Shown: positions 17,733-27,163, counted from the first letter of the stretch. The stretch is 64,000 nt of DNA from Flavobacterium sp. GT3R68 (GCF_007109225.1 NZ_VJZK01000001.1:702731-766730); one strand, 5' to 3'. A program made the numbers and translations. Notes: generated by a model not told the origin, from the sequence alone.

Positions 17733-19046
17733 TTATTGTTTGTTGATAATTTTTTCTAAAGCGGCTTTTTTATTGATGATATCAATCATCGACTGCAGGT
17801 AAGTTTGCTGTGCTGCGTATAATTGTCGCTGCGCTTCGCTGAATTCGTAACTGGAAGAAAGACCTTCTGTGAATTTGATCTGCTGCTTTCTCTCGATGCG
17901 TTCCGCCAGGTTCAGGTTGCTTTTTGATGTTTCGTATTGCTCAATGCTGAATTCGTATTGGCTCTTGGAATTCTCATATTGCAATTTCAGTCTTTGCTCA
18001 GTTTGCGTAAGTTGGGTTTTGGCCTGATCGTATGCGATTTTGGCCTGTTGTGTTCGGGCGCTTCGGGCGAAACTGCTGAAAATAGGCACATTCAAGCTTA
18101 CGCCCAGATTTGAATAATTAAGCCATTTTTGATCTTTTGTAAAAAATTCAAATTGATCATCATTGTACCCATTGTACCCAAAATTCACATTCGCGGCTAA
18201 AGAAGGTAAAGCTTTACTTCTCTCGCGTTTCATTTCTAGTCTTCGTTGATCCTGAAAATTCAGTCCAATCTGGTAATCTATATTATTAGCAATGTTAAAT
18301 TCCGTTTGTGTCAAGGCCAAATCCAGATTGCTTGTGGTTAAAGAGTCTAATTTGTCGGTAAGTTTTACCTCGGCAGCCAAATCAATTCCTAAGTTGATTT
18401 TTAGCATTTTATAAGCGATGTCTTTTAATCGTTTGGTATTGTTCAGACTGCTGTTGACAGACGAAAGCGTGATTTGGAGCTGCTCTACATTTTCCTCCTC
18501 AATAAGTCCGTTTTTGAAAGTTTCCTTGGTGTCGAATAATGTTTTGTCTAAGATGCTCTTGTTTTTTTCAAGGATTGCAATGCTTTCTTCTGCCAACAGT
18601 ACATTCCCGTAGGCGTTAATGACCATTTCCTTGATTTCGACATTGGTTTTTTGTTTAGCATTTTCGAAATACTTCAAGTAGGTTTTGGCGGCCTGAAGCG
18701 CTACAATATACGAGCCATCAAAAATCAATTGGCTCAAAGTTGCTCTGGCGGTCATATTTTGTTTGGAACCAAATGGAATTTCTTTGTCACCAATAACAAC
18801 TTTCTGTATTTCGAAATTATACTGATAATCTAATCCGGCGTTAATTTGGGGTAAACCCATCGCGGTCGTTTCCCATTTTTTCTGCTTGGCCGACTCAATA
18901 TCCCGCCCGGCATTAATGGCAGCATAATTGTTGGTTACCGCATAATTAATGGCTTCTTCCAAACTAAAGGAGTAGCTCTGTTTGTTTTCTTGTGCTTGAG
19001 CCGTTATGGCAAAAAACACAAGTGTCATGGCGATTACTTTTTTCAT
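17733..19046 (-). CDS. TolC-family outer-membrane efflux channel
   Basis: The 437-residue protein has a signal peptide (ending AQAQ near residue 19) and the duplicated helical layout of TolC channels: SLEEAINYAVTNNYAAINAGRDIE at the start and long helices rich in Q, E and K. It provides the outer-membrane exit for the adjacent RND pump. It starts 10 bases after tetR. Confidence 0.93.
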   Translation of the reverse strand: MKKVIAMTLVFFAITAQAQENKQSYSFSLEEAINYAVTNNYAAINAGRDIESAKQKKWETTAMGLPQINAGLDYQYNFEIQKVVIGDKEIPFGSKQNMTARATLSQLIFDGSYIVALQAAKTYLKYFENAKQKTNVEIKEMVINAYGNVLLAEESIAILEKNKSILDKTLFDTKETFKNGLIEEENVEQLQITLSSVNSSLNNTKRLKDIAYKMLKINLGIDLAAEVKLTDKLDSLTTSNLDLALTQTEFNIANNIDYQIGLNFQDQRRLEMKRERSKALPSLAANVNFGYNGYNDDQFEFFTKDQKWLNYSNLGVSLNVPIFSSFARSARTQQAKIAYDQAKTQLTQTEQRLKLQYENSKSQYEFSIEQYETSKSNLNLAERIERKQQIKFTEGLSSSYEFSEAQRQLYAAQQTYLQSMIDIINKKAALEKIINKQ

Positions 19047-19056
19047 TGAGTGATGA

Positions 19057-19653
19057 TTATATATTTGAGTTTGATAATTGTTTTTCCAATTCGGCTATGC
19101 CTTTTTCGGTGGCCAAAGCACGGGTATGGTATTCCAAGGCTTCCAATTCCAGCTTTTGGGCTTCACTTTCCAAGATGGTCGTTTCGTTGATGCTGAAAAT
19201 AAGGGTGTAATAAAATTTGATATAGGTGTCAACATTGATGTCTTTTCGGTATAAGCCCTGCTCAACACCTTTCTCAATATTTTGGCGGAAACACTTGTTG
19301 CACTCGTCAATTTCCCGCGAGATTACCTTTTCGTAAATTTCAGGATAGTGTTTCTTCAGTTGATAAATAGGAGAGGTGTCCGAGGATTTAAACATTTCTT
19401 TGAACATTTTTCGAATCTCGAAATTTTCCTGAATGGCGTTGTAGTTTTGGGCCACAATACTGTCGATAATCTGATGTACTTCTTTATGGACCATCGCGGT
19501 GCTTTCTTCCACCAGAATTTCTTTATTGCAGAAGTATTTGTAAATCGTTTTTTTTGAAATGCACATTTCTCCCGCAATATCATCCATGGTAATGCTTTTG
19601 AAACCAAGTTTCAGGAACATTTCGCTCGCCTTTGTTATAATCTTGTCTTTCAT
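19057..19653 (-). CDS. TetR-family transcriptional regulator
   Basis: The 198-residue regulator begins with a TetR-type helix-turn-helix (residues 1-50: IITKASEMFLKLGFKSITMD, then ISKKTIYKYFCNKEIL). The remaining helical part is the ligand-binding and dimer domain. It is the first gene of the efflux operon, so it probably autoregulates and represses the pump until a ligand binds. A nested inverted repeat upstream (19693-19726) is a plausible operator. Confidence 0.92.
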   Translation of the reverse strand: MKDKIITKASEMFLKLGFKSITMDDIAGEMCISKKTIYKYFCNKEILVEESTAMVHKEVHQIIDSIVAQNYNAIQENFEIRKMFKEMFKSSDTSPIYQLKKHYPEIYEKVISREIDECNKCFRQNIEKGVEQGLYRKDINVDTYIKFYYTLIFSINETTILESEAQKLELEALEYHTRALATEKGIAELEKQLSNSNI

Positions 19654-19681
19654 AGGAAATGAAACTGTTAAAATTTCGGTA

Positions 19682-19726
19682 CAAAGATAGAATGGAAACT
19701 TTGAATACTAAAATAGTTTCCAAAGT
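19682..19726 (-). promoter_or_regulatory. Promoter/operator region of the tetR-efflux operon
   Basis: Two nested inverted repeats are visible: TGGAAACT (19693-19700) with AGTTTCCA (19715-19722), and ACTTTG (19698-19703) with CAAAGT (19721-19726). Downstream on the minus strand a -7-like TATCTTTG lies at 19689-19682, about 30 bases before the tetR start. No good -33 TTG is visible, so the repeats would cover the -33 zone. This placement fits autorepression by TetR; it is inference. Confidence 0.5.
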
Positions 19727-19808
19727 ATTTACATTTTTTTAACATTTGAAAACAGGCGGCAGTTTGTTATGAAGATTGAATACTGTAAATTAGCCAAAAA
19801 TTACTTTT

Positions 19809-20783
19809 ATGCACGCCATCAGCCAGTATCAGGAATTCTTCATCGACTATTTAGAGAGCCAGGTGATTATAAAAGAGCCTAAAAACCTATACACGCCTAT
19901 TTCGTATATTGTAGGTCTGGGAGGGAAAAGAATGCGTCCTGTCCTGACATTAATGGCGGCTGAGGTTTTTGATGCGGATTATAAAAAGGCATTGCCCGCA
20001 GCGATGGCAGTTGAGGTTTTTCACAATTTCTCTTTGGTACACGATGATATTATGGATGATGCGCCCCTGCGAAGAGGTCAGGAAACGGTTCATGAAAAAT
20101 GGAACATCAATACCGGAATTTTGTCCGGAGACGCCATGCTGATTTTAGCGTACCAGTATTTTGAACAGTACGAGCCGCATATTTTCAGGGATCTGGCCAA
20201 ACTGTTCAGTAAAACGGCTTTGGAAGTTTGTGAAGGACAACAATGGGATGTCGATTTCGAAACCCGGGAAGATGTCACGATACCGGAGTACCTTAAAATG
20301 ATTGAATACAAAACAGCGGTTTTGGTGGCTGCTGCCATGAAAATGGGTGCTATCATTGCTGGAACTTCCGAGGAAAATGCGAATTTGATTTATGAATTCG
20401 GACTCAATTTAGGATTGGCGTTCCAGCTTCAGGACGATTACCTCGATGCTTTTGGGGATCCGGAAACCTTCGGAAAGCAAGTTGGAGGGGATATTATTGA
20501 AAATAAAAAAACCTATTTGTATTTAAAAGCAGTAGCTTTCTCCAAAGAAACAGAAGCCGAACAGCTGATGCATCTTTTTTCGATCCAACCAAAAGACAAT
20601 ACCGAGAAAATCAATTCGGTAAAACAGATATTCAATTCGTCAGGAGCAGCGAAAATAACTCAGGAGTCCATTGCGGAATATACTTTTAAAGCTTTTAAAA
20701 CTTTGGGAAAAATGAATATTTCAGAGGAGAAAAAAGCGATGCTTAGCGATTTTGGGAAAAGCCTGATGGGAAGGAACGTATAA
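19809..20783 (+). CDS. Polyprenyl diphosphate synthase (all-trans)
   Basis: A 324-residue prenyltransferase. The first aspartate-rich motif is HDDIMDD (D79-D83) and the second is QDDYLD near residue 217; GGKRMRP at residue 39 binds the diphosphate. It condenses isopentenyl diphosphate with allylic diphosphates, and in Flavobacteriaceae such enzymes make geranylgeranyl or longer chains for carotenoids or menaquinone. Chain length cannot be set with confidence. A small conserved gene follows 20 bases downstream. Confidence 0.94.
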   Translation: MHAISQYQEFFIDYLESQVIIKEPKNLYTPISYIVGLGGKRMRPVLTLMAAEVFDADYKKALPAAMAVEVFHNFSLVHDDIMDDAPLRRGQETVHEKWNINTGILSGDAMLILAYQYFEQYEPHIFRDLAKLFSKTALEVCEGQQWDVDFETREDVTIPEYLKMIEYKTAVLVAAAMKMGAIIAGTSEENANLIYEFGLNLGLAFQLQDDYLDAFGDPETFGKQVGGDIIENKKTYLYLKAVAFSKETEAEQLMHLFSIQPKDNTEKINSVKQIFNSSGAAKITQESIAEYTFKAFKTLGKMNISEEKKAMLSDFGKSLMGRNV

Positions 20784-20803
20784 TCACAATCTAATCAATC
20801 ATA

Positions 20804-21154
20804 ATGTTTATAGCGCCAACAAATACGGATTCCCTTTTAACAGAGGCTGCAAATGAAAATTTATATCTGAAATTGGTCGAGCAGATTAACAAGGATTTTA
20901 ATTTAGCCAATGAACCGATTGATTTTCCGTTGAGTACCAAGCCATTTGAATTGAAGGTACAGCTCCACGAAAAAATCTACCGGCTGATCCAATACAAGTT
21001 CGCCGAATATCTGAATTTACTTTATATTATTGATGTTTCTGAAGATCAGATAAAAAAACTGGACGGTTCCGATTTGGTAGTACTTTCGGAACAGGTTGCG
21101 TTTTTAATTTTAAAGAGAGAATGGCAGAAAGTGTGGTTTAGGAATAGACTTTAA
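20804..21154 (+). CDS. Conserved hypothetical protein downstream of polyprenyl synthase
   Basis: This 116-residue protein has no signal peptide or membrane helix. It is mostly helical, with a basic C-terminus (LKREWQKVWFRNRL). I do not recognise a named domain. Short spacing (20 bases) suggests cotranscription with the prenyl synthase gene. It converges with the biosynthetic operon that ends at 21204. Confidence 0.8.
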   Translation: MFIAPTNTDSLLTEAANENLYLKLVEQINKDFNLANEPIDFPLSTKPFELKVQLHEKIYRLIQYKFAEYLNLLYIIDVSEDQIKKLDGSDLVVLSEQVAFLILKREWQKVWFRNRL

Positions 21155-21203
21155 CTTGGAGTAACCGGCCACTTGCTCTCTAAAATAGAATGCCATATTC
21201 TTC

Positions 21204-22025
21204 CTATTTGACTTTTAGGTATTTGTGAGTAGGAATAATACTCTTTAAAAAAAAAATCATTTGTGGAGAATTTTTATACTTTTTATATACAAAGTATGTG
21301 CATAGAATAATAGTTATTGCTCTGAAAATATTTGAAGACCATCCGCCTAAGGCACCGTTTTCTAAGGCAAAACTATCCCAAAAAAAGTTCATAAAAAAGT
21401 GCATTCCTATAGGCAGCCAGATGTTACGATTCGTAATTAAAAACAACCAGGAAAACCAGGCATTCCCCAAAAATGTAATTAAAAGAATACCTAAAGCACT
21501 GATAAAATCATGTGTCTGATATAGATGGCCTATCCCGAAAACAACACCGCTCACTAAAACGGCAGGGATAAATCCCCATTTAGCTCGGTAAAATAAGGTT
21601 CCAAAAATAAAACCTCTGAAGTAAATTTCTTCACCAAAGGCAGAAACTAAAGACGATACGGCTATATATATATAATCTGTTTTGTGAAAATTAATTGTAG
21701 CCAAAGTAAAATAACCCAAAAGCATCGGTAAGGAAACCAATAATGAAAATGCAAAAGGTTTGAAGAAATTATTCTTCAAACCTAAAGATCCAACTATGGA
21801 TAATCTGAGGCAAATTGTAGCTAAAAGTACAATTGTAAAATACCAAATAATCCGGTAAAGTTCGTATTGGTAGTAATTGGTAAACAGATAAACTCCTTTG
21901 GTTGATATAGTGATAAGCCCTAAAAATTCATCGATTGAACTTCTAAAAAAACGTTCAATAACAACAATGGTAATTAGCGCTATAGCCAATATTTTTTTAT
22001 TTTGCAGGAGCTTCTTTTTGAGCAT
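21204..22025 (-). CDS. CPBP-family intramembrane glutamic protease
   Basis: The protein of about 273 residues has eight or so hydrophobic helices and the CPBP (Abi/CAAX-protease) motifs: FGEEIYFRG (EExxxR), FGIGHL with the second-motif His, and IGMHFFMNFFWD. The start at 22025 (MLKKKLLQN) or a few codons upstream overlaps the previous gene. It is the last gene of the peptide-biosynthesis operon. In other bacteriocin loci CPBP proteins act in immunity or in peptide processing; either role is possible here and not shown by sequence. Confidence 0.88.
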   Translation of the reverse strand: MLKKKLLQNKKILAIALITIVVIERFFRSSIDEFLGLITISTKGVYLFTNYYQYELYRIIWYFTIVLLATICLRLSIVGSLGLKNNFFKPFAFSLLVSLPMLLGYFTLATINFHKTDYIYIAVSSLVSAFGEEIYFRGFIFGTLFYRAKWGFIPAVLVSGVVFGIGHLYQTHDFISALGILLITFLGNAWFSWLFLITNRNIWLPIGMHFFMNFFWDSFALENGALGGWSSNIFRAITIILCTYFVYKKYKNSPQMIFFLKSIIPTHKYLKVK

Positions 22026-22704
22026 TTTTATCATCACTTCCGTAGCATTTAATTAATAAACTACTATTATGCTCAGCCCCCCATAAAGGCATTAAATAGG
22101 TGTCTTTTTCGACAAAATCTTTTACAAATATTTTATTGGCGAGCAAAAAGCTATTGCAATAATTATCTTTTGTATTGAAAAAATTGGCCATTCCTGATTT
22201 GAAAACTGCATTTAAATAGATGGCTCTTGGATTTTTTGGATAAAGTACCATTGCTTCATTAAATAATTGTAATATTTCACCACTTAAATCTTTTCCATGT
22301 TTTATCGGATCACTTATCAGGACATCTATTTTTAAAAATGCCTTTAAAGTAAGCAATTCACTTTTCTCCTGATTTGTTTTTGCAAAATTTTCTGCAATGC
22401 TATATATTTTAAAAAATGAATTGCAATAAACATCTTTTTCTTCACTTGTTTTACTCTCCATAGCTACTAAAAGATAGAAGTAACATAAATAATAGTTACT
22501 GGTCCAGCAATTATTTATTTTGGTAACTCTTTCCATCATATTGGCAGACCACCGCATGTTTTCGACAGTTTCTTCTTTGTCAATTTTTTTTACACACACC
22601 CTTATAACGCTATCTAATTCCTTTTTGCCTAGGGATTCCTGACTATGTACAATGGAAGTAAAGAAAAGGAAGCAGGCTATTATGCCTATTATTTTTATTT
22701 TCAT
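21997..22704 (-). CDS. Secreted hypothetical protein, TPR-like helical
   Basis: A 235-residue protein with a signal peptide (cleavage near residue 21, VHSQ). The mature part is helical and resembles a Bacteroidota family of small TPR-like periplasmic proteins (ENMRWSANMMERV, then NCWTSNYYLCYFYL). It ends with a lysine-rich tail. It follows the DUF2141 gene by six bases and overlaps the CPBP gene, so it is part of the operon. Function unknown. Confidence 0.75.
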   Translation of the reverse strand: MKIKIIGIIACFLFFTSIVHSQESLGKKELDSVIRVCVKKIDKEETVENMRWSANMMERVTKINNCWTSNYYLCYFYLLVAMESKTSEEKDVYCNSFFKIYSIAENFAKTNQEKSELLTLKAFLKIDVLISDPIKHGKDLSGEILQLFNEAMVLYPKNPRAIYLNAVFKSGMANFFNTKDNYCNSFLLANKIFVKDFVEKDTYLMPLWGAEHNSSLLIKCYGSDDKNAQKEAPAK

Positions 22705-22710
22705 ATCTGT

Positions 22711-23142
22711 TTAATCTATTATAATACTAATTGGGTTATTCTTTAAAAGAAAAACTACCTTAACCTCTTCAAAAGACGGTGGTCCAAAATACCCTTTGAC
22801 ATTATTAGAAAAACCATAAGGTTCCATCGGTACACCAAAGGCATTTTTATCGAGTGTTTCATTGCCGTTTTCATCAAGAAAAGATGTAATGGCATATTCT
22901 TTTCCAACAACTAAATCTCCTATTTTTAATTGTGTATTTTCCCCACTGGACATGTCTATTTTTTGTTTTTGTAATTTTACCTTCATAAAATTATCTTCGC
23001 TGTCATAAACAGCAATATATAATATTCCTTTTTTCCCTTTTGATGAAAAGTTTACTTTAAGTGTAGGTTTGTTTTCTTGGGAGAAAACAAAAGATGTTGT
23101 CAAAAATGCTAATGCAAAAAATAGGATTCTACTCTGTTTCAT
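22711..23142 (-). CDS. DUF2141 secreted protein
   Basis: The 143-residue protein (start at MKQSRILF, position 23142, which leaves a 10-base gap to the receptor gene; the frame could open at 23169) has a signal peptide ending FVFSQ. The mature part matches DUF2141: GILYIAVYDSEDNFM at the start and the conserved FLDENGNETLDKNAFGVPME then GFSNN. DUF2141 proteins are small periplasmic beta proteins without known activity, often encoded near outer-membrane receptors, as here. Confidence 0.88.
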   Translation of the reverse strand: MKQSRILFFALAFLTTSFVFSQENKPTLKVNFSSKGKKGILYIAVYDSEDNFMKVKLQKQKIDMSSGENTQLKIGDLVVGKEYAITSFLDENGNETLDKNAFGVPMEPYGFSNNVKGYFGPPSFEEVKVVFLLKNNPISIIID

Positions 23143-23152
23143 AAATAGTAAT

Positions 23153-25345
23153 TTAGTTGTTAATTTCATTTATTTTGTTTTTAATTTGTTTTGTCCCTCC
23201 AAATTTATAAAACATCCCGATAAAAAAGAATTGATCTGATGAGGGAAGTATTTCCTGTTCTTCATATACTCCATCTGTATTAGGATTTCTAGTGTAATCG
23301 TAAGATGCTATATTAGAAAAATCTAAGATATTAGATATGGAAGAATATATAAATAAGTTATTGGATAAAAGGTATGAATAACTCAAATTTAAACTGTTGT
23401 ACGGTTTTGTAAAAGAGTTATTAAATCCTGTCTTATTTGGGTTTGTATATGGATTGCCGCTAGAATATATATAAGATATACTGATAAGACTGCGTATTTT
23501 TTCGGCCCAGTATTTAGTAACTACAGAGGCATTGTGCTTCGAGTAAAAGCCAGGATATGAGAGACCGGGATAATCTTCATAATCTCTTTTGGCGTCTATA
23601 TAGGTATAGGATAACCGATATTCAAAGTTATCAATAGATTTCCTATCCCAGAAAAAGACATCTACCCCATTTGCATAGCCCTTTCCTAAATTATTAAAGT
23701 TCGATGGACTTGTACCGTTAGCAGCAAAATCGTATTTAACCAAATTTTTATATTCTTTTTTATAAGCATCTACATAAATAAGTCGTTTGTCTTTGTTCCA
23801 AAAAACATTTAAACCTTGTTGAAATGCTCTTTCACTTTTTAGGTTTTTCTCAAAATCGAAAATTAAATGGCCGTTTTGAGGAGATTGATTATATACTCCG
23901 TAATAAGGCGATATGGTAAGGTTTGGAATTATTTCGTAATTCAATCGAACTCTGGGAGAATAAACATTTTCATTTAAACGATCTGTATAATCGTTTCTTA
24001 TCCCAGTCTTAAGCATCAGCTTATTCGAAATTTTAAGCTCAACATCCATGAACGATGAACTGGTATTAGTATCTGTCTTATTTATAAATTGGTTGCTCGT
24101 GAAATGGTCTACATAATTTATGTAATAAGTGTTAAAAAAATGTTCTAACCCAACCTTTAATTTCAACTTGATGTCATGAAAATTATATTCCCCTCTGGCT
24201 TTGAAGTGCAGGAGTTTATCGGTTACAAATGAATTGTCCTGATCAGAAAATATTCCATATATATCTCTTTGATTATTGGAGTAGACGAGTCCGGAATAAA
24301 ATTTAAATGTATCATTAAATGTAAGATTTAATGAATTATTTGAATAAAAGTTTTTTTCATATATCCTGGTATTAATGATTCTTCCAAAGCCAAAATCATT
24401 ACGATCATAGTCCAGCCTTGTTTGATCATATTTATTGTATGATTTAAAGAATCCATTTTTAAGATTGATAATGGTTCCTATCTCACTGGCTAAAGTATTA
24501 TAATCCTCATTCCATTTATATCTGGAAGGGAATATGGCTCTGTATGGCCCTAAGTGGGTATAGTCTAAGGTACCGGTTAGAGAAATATTTTTAGTTAAAA
24601 TCCTGGAGATTCCTGCATCTAAACCTACTGATTTTATTGATAGCTCTGTTTCATTTTTTACAGGAGAGGGTTTTGTATTCATTAATAACACACTGGATAA
24701 GGCCCTGCCATATTCTGCTTCAAAACCACCCGCCGAAAAGGCTATGCCGTCAAACAAAAAGGGGGAAAATCGTCCTCTGTTGGGTAAACTTGGTCCATTG
24801 GTATTGAAGGGTGTATGAACATTCAAATCATTAATAAATATTTTGGTTTCATAATGATCACCTCCTCTTACAAAAAATCTGCCGTCGTTTGGGTCAATTT
24901 GATTTCCTGGTAACGATGTCGAAATGGCAGTCATGGCATCCCCAAGGGCAGTTGGGGTTGTTATAAGATCTAAAGCAGAGAGTCCGGAAATGTATCCAGC
25001 TTTTACTTTTTTATCAGAAAAAATAACAATTTCATTCAGATTGTTGATTTCTACAAGAGTAACGCTAATGGCTTTAGAGGTTAAATTCTCAAAGGTGTCT
25101 TCCACATAATATTCCTGATAACCTACATGCGAAAAAATGATTTTTATGGGTATGTTGCTTTTTTTTAGAACTAACTCAAAATTTCCATCTTGATCCGAAA
25201 CAGTACCTAAAATAGTGTTAGCAACATATATGTTGCAATTTTGCAATGATTTTTTACCATGAGTTATTTTTCCTCTCACAATGTTATTCTGAGAAAAAAC
25301 TGTATTAAAAAAGAATATTAAAATAATTACAATTATTTTTTTCAT
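23153..25345 (-). CDS. TonB-dependent receptor with carboxypeptidase-like N-terminal domain
   Basis: The 730-residue outer-membrane protein has a signal peptide (ending TVFSQ), a carboxypeptidase-D-like beta-sandwich domain (about residues 20-105: GKITHGKKSLQNCNIYV), a plug domain (DGRFFVRGGDHYETKIFIND) and a C-terminal barrel ending MFYKFGGTKQ-rich sequence. Its ATG overlaps the acyltransferase stop in an ATGA arrangement, which ties it firmly to the biosynthetic operon. It could move the product or a precursor across the outer membrane, or be the receptor for the producer's own peptide; this is inference. Confidence 0.9.
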   Translation of the reverse strand: MKKIIVIILIFFFNTVFSQNNIVRGKITHGKKSLQNCNIYVANTILGTVSDQDGNFELVLKKSNIPIKIIFSHVGYQEYYVEDTFENLTSKAISVTLVEINNLNEIVIFSDKKVKAGYISGLSALDLITTPTALGDAMTAISTSLPGNQIDPNDGRFFVRGGDHYETKIFINDLNVHTPFNTNGPSLPNRGRFSPFLFDGIAFSAGGFEAEYGRALSSVLLMNTKPSPVKNETELSIKSVGLDAGISRILTKNISLTGTLDYTHLGPYRAIFPSRYKWNEDYNTLASEIGTIINLKNGFFKSYNKYDQTRLDYDRNDFGFGRIINTRIYEKNFYSNNSLNLTFNDTFKFYSGLVYSNNQRDIYGIFSDQDNSFVTDKLLHFKARGEYNFHDIKLKLKVGLEHFFNTYYINYVDHFTSNQFINKTDTNTSSSFMDVELKISNKLMLKTGIRNDYTDRLNENVYSPRVRLNYEIIPNLTISPYYGVYNQSPQNGHLIFDFEKNLKSERAFQQGLNVFWNKDKRLIYVDAYKKEYKNLVKYDFAANGTSPSNFNNLGKGYANGVDVFFWDRKSIDNFEYRLSYTYIDAKRDYEDYPGLSYPGFYSKHNASVVTKYWAEKIRSLISISYIYSSGNPYTNPNKTGFNNSFTKPYNSLNLSYSYLLSNNLFIYSSISNILDFSNIASYDYTRNPNTDGVYEEQEILPSSDQFFFIGMFYKFGGTKQIKNKINEINN

Positions 25346-26385
25346 AAAATAATTGCGTTTAATTTATTGAACTGTTCAGCTGTTATAGGATAAATTTGAT
25401 ATTCTTTTTTATTAAATAAAAAGGCATCTTCGTTAATCTTAAACAGGCCCAAATTATTACTGGTGAAATCTTCGTTTGTTATACCTTCAAGAGTGAAACT
25501 ATTATCTTTGTCGAAGAGGATTTTTTCGTCCAGGTACTTATGAAAATAAAACCATGACTCCCATTGATTATAATGTTTGGTGATGTATTTTTCAAAAACT
25601 TTATATAATTGTTTCGTGGTATTTTCCATATACAAACTGATATTTTCTCCCGAAAACGATATTTCTTCCAAAAATTCAGTTACAGGAAAGTCATTTTCAT
25701 CATAGTATGAAACAAAGGGCACAATTGGGGTTTTGGTAAAGTAGGATATTGCAGATAAACCTGTACGGGAAACAATGGTGCTATTTAAGAATGGTATTTC
25801 AATGGTTCTTTCTTTGTTATACACTCCTTTATATCCGGAGTTCCCATCCATATAGGCAAAAAGAGAGTAACCTTCTTTTATAAGCTGAATCATTTCTAAT
25901 ACAGAGCCGCTCTTTTCTACATTAATGATTTTAATATTGTAATCTATTCCCTTGAGCGCTTTAAATTTGTCGTGCATGGCCTGAATGGCCGCAGATTGTT
26001 TGATATACGTATTTTGGTCTACAACTAAGGCAATTTTATCTACTCCTTTTAATATTAACAGACTAATGGAAGCTTTGCAAAAACCCAGGTGACAGGTGAT
26101 ATATATTTTAGGGCTTCCAACCGTTTTTTCACTGTCATTATATAAATTATCTGCCAAACTGACGAGATGTACATCGAAATCGCGAAGCATCATCGTACAC
26201 AATACATTCAAATAGATGTCCCAATGCTCTTCCAATGGGAGGTGAGGCATAAACCGGCTTAAATTTGCAGACAGGAAATGGTAGTCCTTAAGTTGATTTT
26301 GAGCTCTTTTTCCATTTTCCCTTTCAATAATCTTATCTCTTAATTTTGTTCTACTTTCTCTTAAAGTAAGTATGTCTTGTGTCAT
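25342..26385 (-). CDS. LpxL/HtrB-like acyltransferase with altered active site and C-terminal extension
   Basis: The 347-residue protein matches the lysophospholipid/lipid A acyltransferase superfamily: CHLGFCKAS at residue 98 in the place of the usual GHFGNWE, then FAYMDGNSGYKG and IPFLNSTIVSRTGLSAISYFTKTP. The catalytic His (H99) is there but the acidic partner of the HX4D/E dyad is a Lys (K104). Residues about 296-347 form an extra tail (LFKINEDAFLFNKKEYQIY) resembling the first half of a PqqD-like fold. Context between a hydrolase and a receptor, with an acyl carrier protein upstream, suggests it moves an ACP-bound acyl chain to the peptide. Alternative: acylation of a lipid or sugar, as in aryl polyene loci. 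Confidence 0.75.
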   Translation of the reverse strand: MTQDILTLRESRTKLRDKIIERENGKRAQNQLKDYHFLSANLSRFMPHLPLEEHWDIYLNVLCTMMLRDFDVHLVSLADNLYNDSEKTVGSPKIYITCHLGFCKASISLLILKGVDKIALVVDQNTYIKQSAAIQAMHDKFKALKGIDYNIKIINVEKSGSVLEMIQLIKEGYSLFAYMDGNSGYKGVYNKERTIEIPFLNSTIVSRTGLSAISYFTKTPIVPFVSYYDENDFPVTEFLEEISFSGENISLYMENTTKQLYKVFEKYITKHYNQWESWFYFHKYLDEKILFDKDNSFTLEGITNEDFTSNNLGLFKINEDAFLFNKKEYQIYPITAEQFNKLNAIIL

Positions 26386-26400
26386 GAAACAGTTTATTTG

Positions 26401-27159
26401 TTAATTAATGTATTCTTTTATTATTTCTATGCTATCCTGATTGTAGTCTAAAACAAAATGACCTGCATCACTAAACTCTTTGAATATAATGTCTTTAAAG
26501 AGGACATTATATCGGTCAATGATATCCTCAAATACCGTTTCGTCATCTTCCCCAATAATAATTAAAGGAATCAGCGTATTTTTTTGAAGTACCAAATCTC
26601 CCACATTATTTTTTAAATGATCGAGTTGTTGTTCCAGCGCTAACTGATTTACATTAAGTCTTAATGAGGCATATAATGTAAGGTGTAAAAACGGATTGGA
26701 TTCTTTTTCTTTCCTGTTATAACAAAAATTTAAAAGCGAAGTCGAAAAATCATAAAGTCCATTTTGCTTCAGAGAATTTTCTAAATACTCATAGAACTTA
26801 ATTTCATTTTTGTGGATATATGGATTGGTTCCAATCAGCACCATTTTATGTATCGAAAGATATTCTGTCAGACATATGGCCACATTCCCGCCATAACTAA
26901 AGCCGATTACTATCGTCTCTTTGCTGTTCAATTGCTGTAAATCGTCCGCAATTTCCCTTGCCAGTTTTTGCAGGCTTTCGACATAATAAAAATCAACAGA
27001 GGCATAACCCGGATAATCTAAAAAGACCAGTTCAAAATTTTCAAAACTATTGTGTATCTGCAAATTTTGCAACCAATACTGAGATGTGGTTCCCATTGGG
27101 TTCAAGAACAGAATCCGTTTTTTACATGCGGTATTTAATCTTTCTGTAATAAATGTCAT
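26401..27159 (-). CDS. Alpha/beta-hydrolase (thioesterase-like)
   Basis: The start is set at 27159 (MTFITERLN), four bases after the arginase-like stop; an upstream in-frame start inside that gene is less likely. The 252-residue protein has the nucleophile elbow GFSYGG (S88), an acid candidate in GEDDET (D205/D206) and the catalytic His in DAGHFVLD (H234). It could be a type II thioesterase that clears or releases ACP-bound chains, or an esterase acting on the mature peptide. It lies 15 bases before the acyltransferase gene. Confidence 0.82.
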   Translation of the reverse strand: MTFITERLNTACKKRILFLNPMGTTSQYWLQNLQIHNSFENFELVFLDYPGYASVDFYYVESLQKLAREIADDLQQLNSKETIVIGFSYGGNVAICLTEYLSIHKMVLIGTNPYIHKNEIKFYEYLENSLKQNGLYDFSTSLLNFCYNRKEKESNPFLHLTLYASLRLNVNQLALEQQLDHLKNNVGDLVLQKNTLIPLIIIGEDDETVFEDIIDRYNVLFKDIIFKEFSDAGHFVLDYNQDSIEIIKEYIN

Positions 27160-27163
27160 TGAT

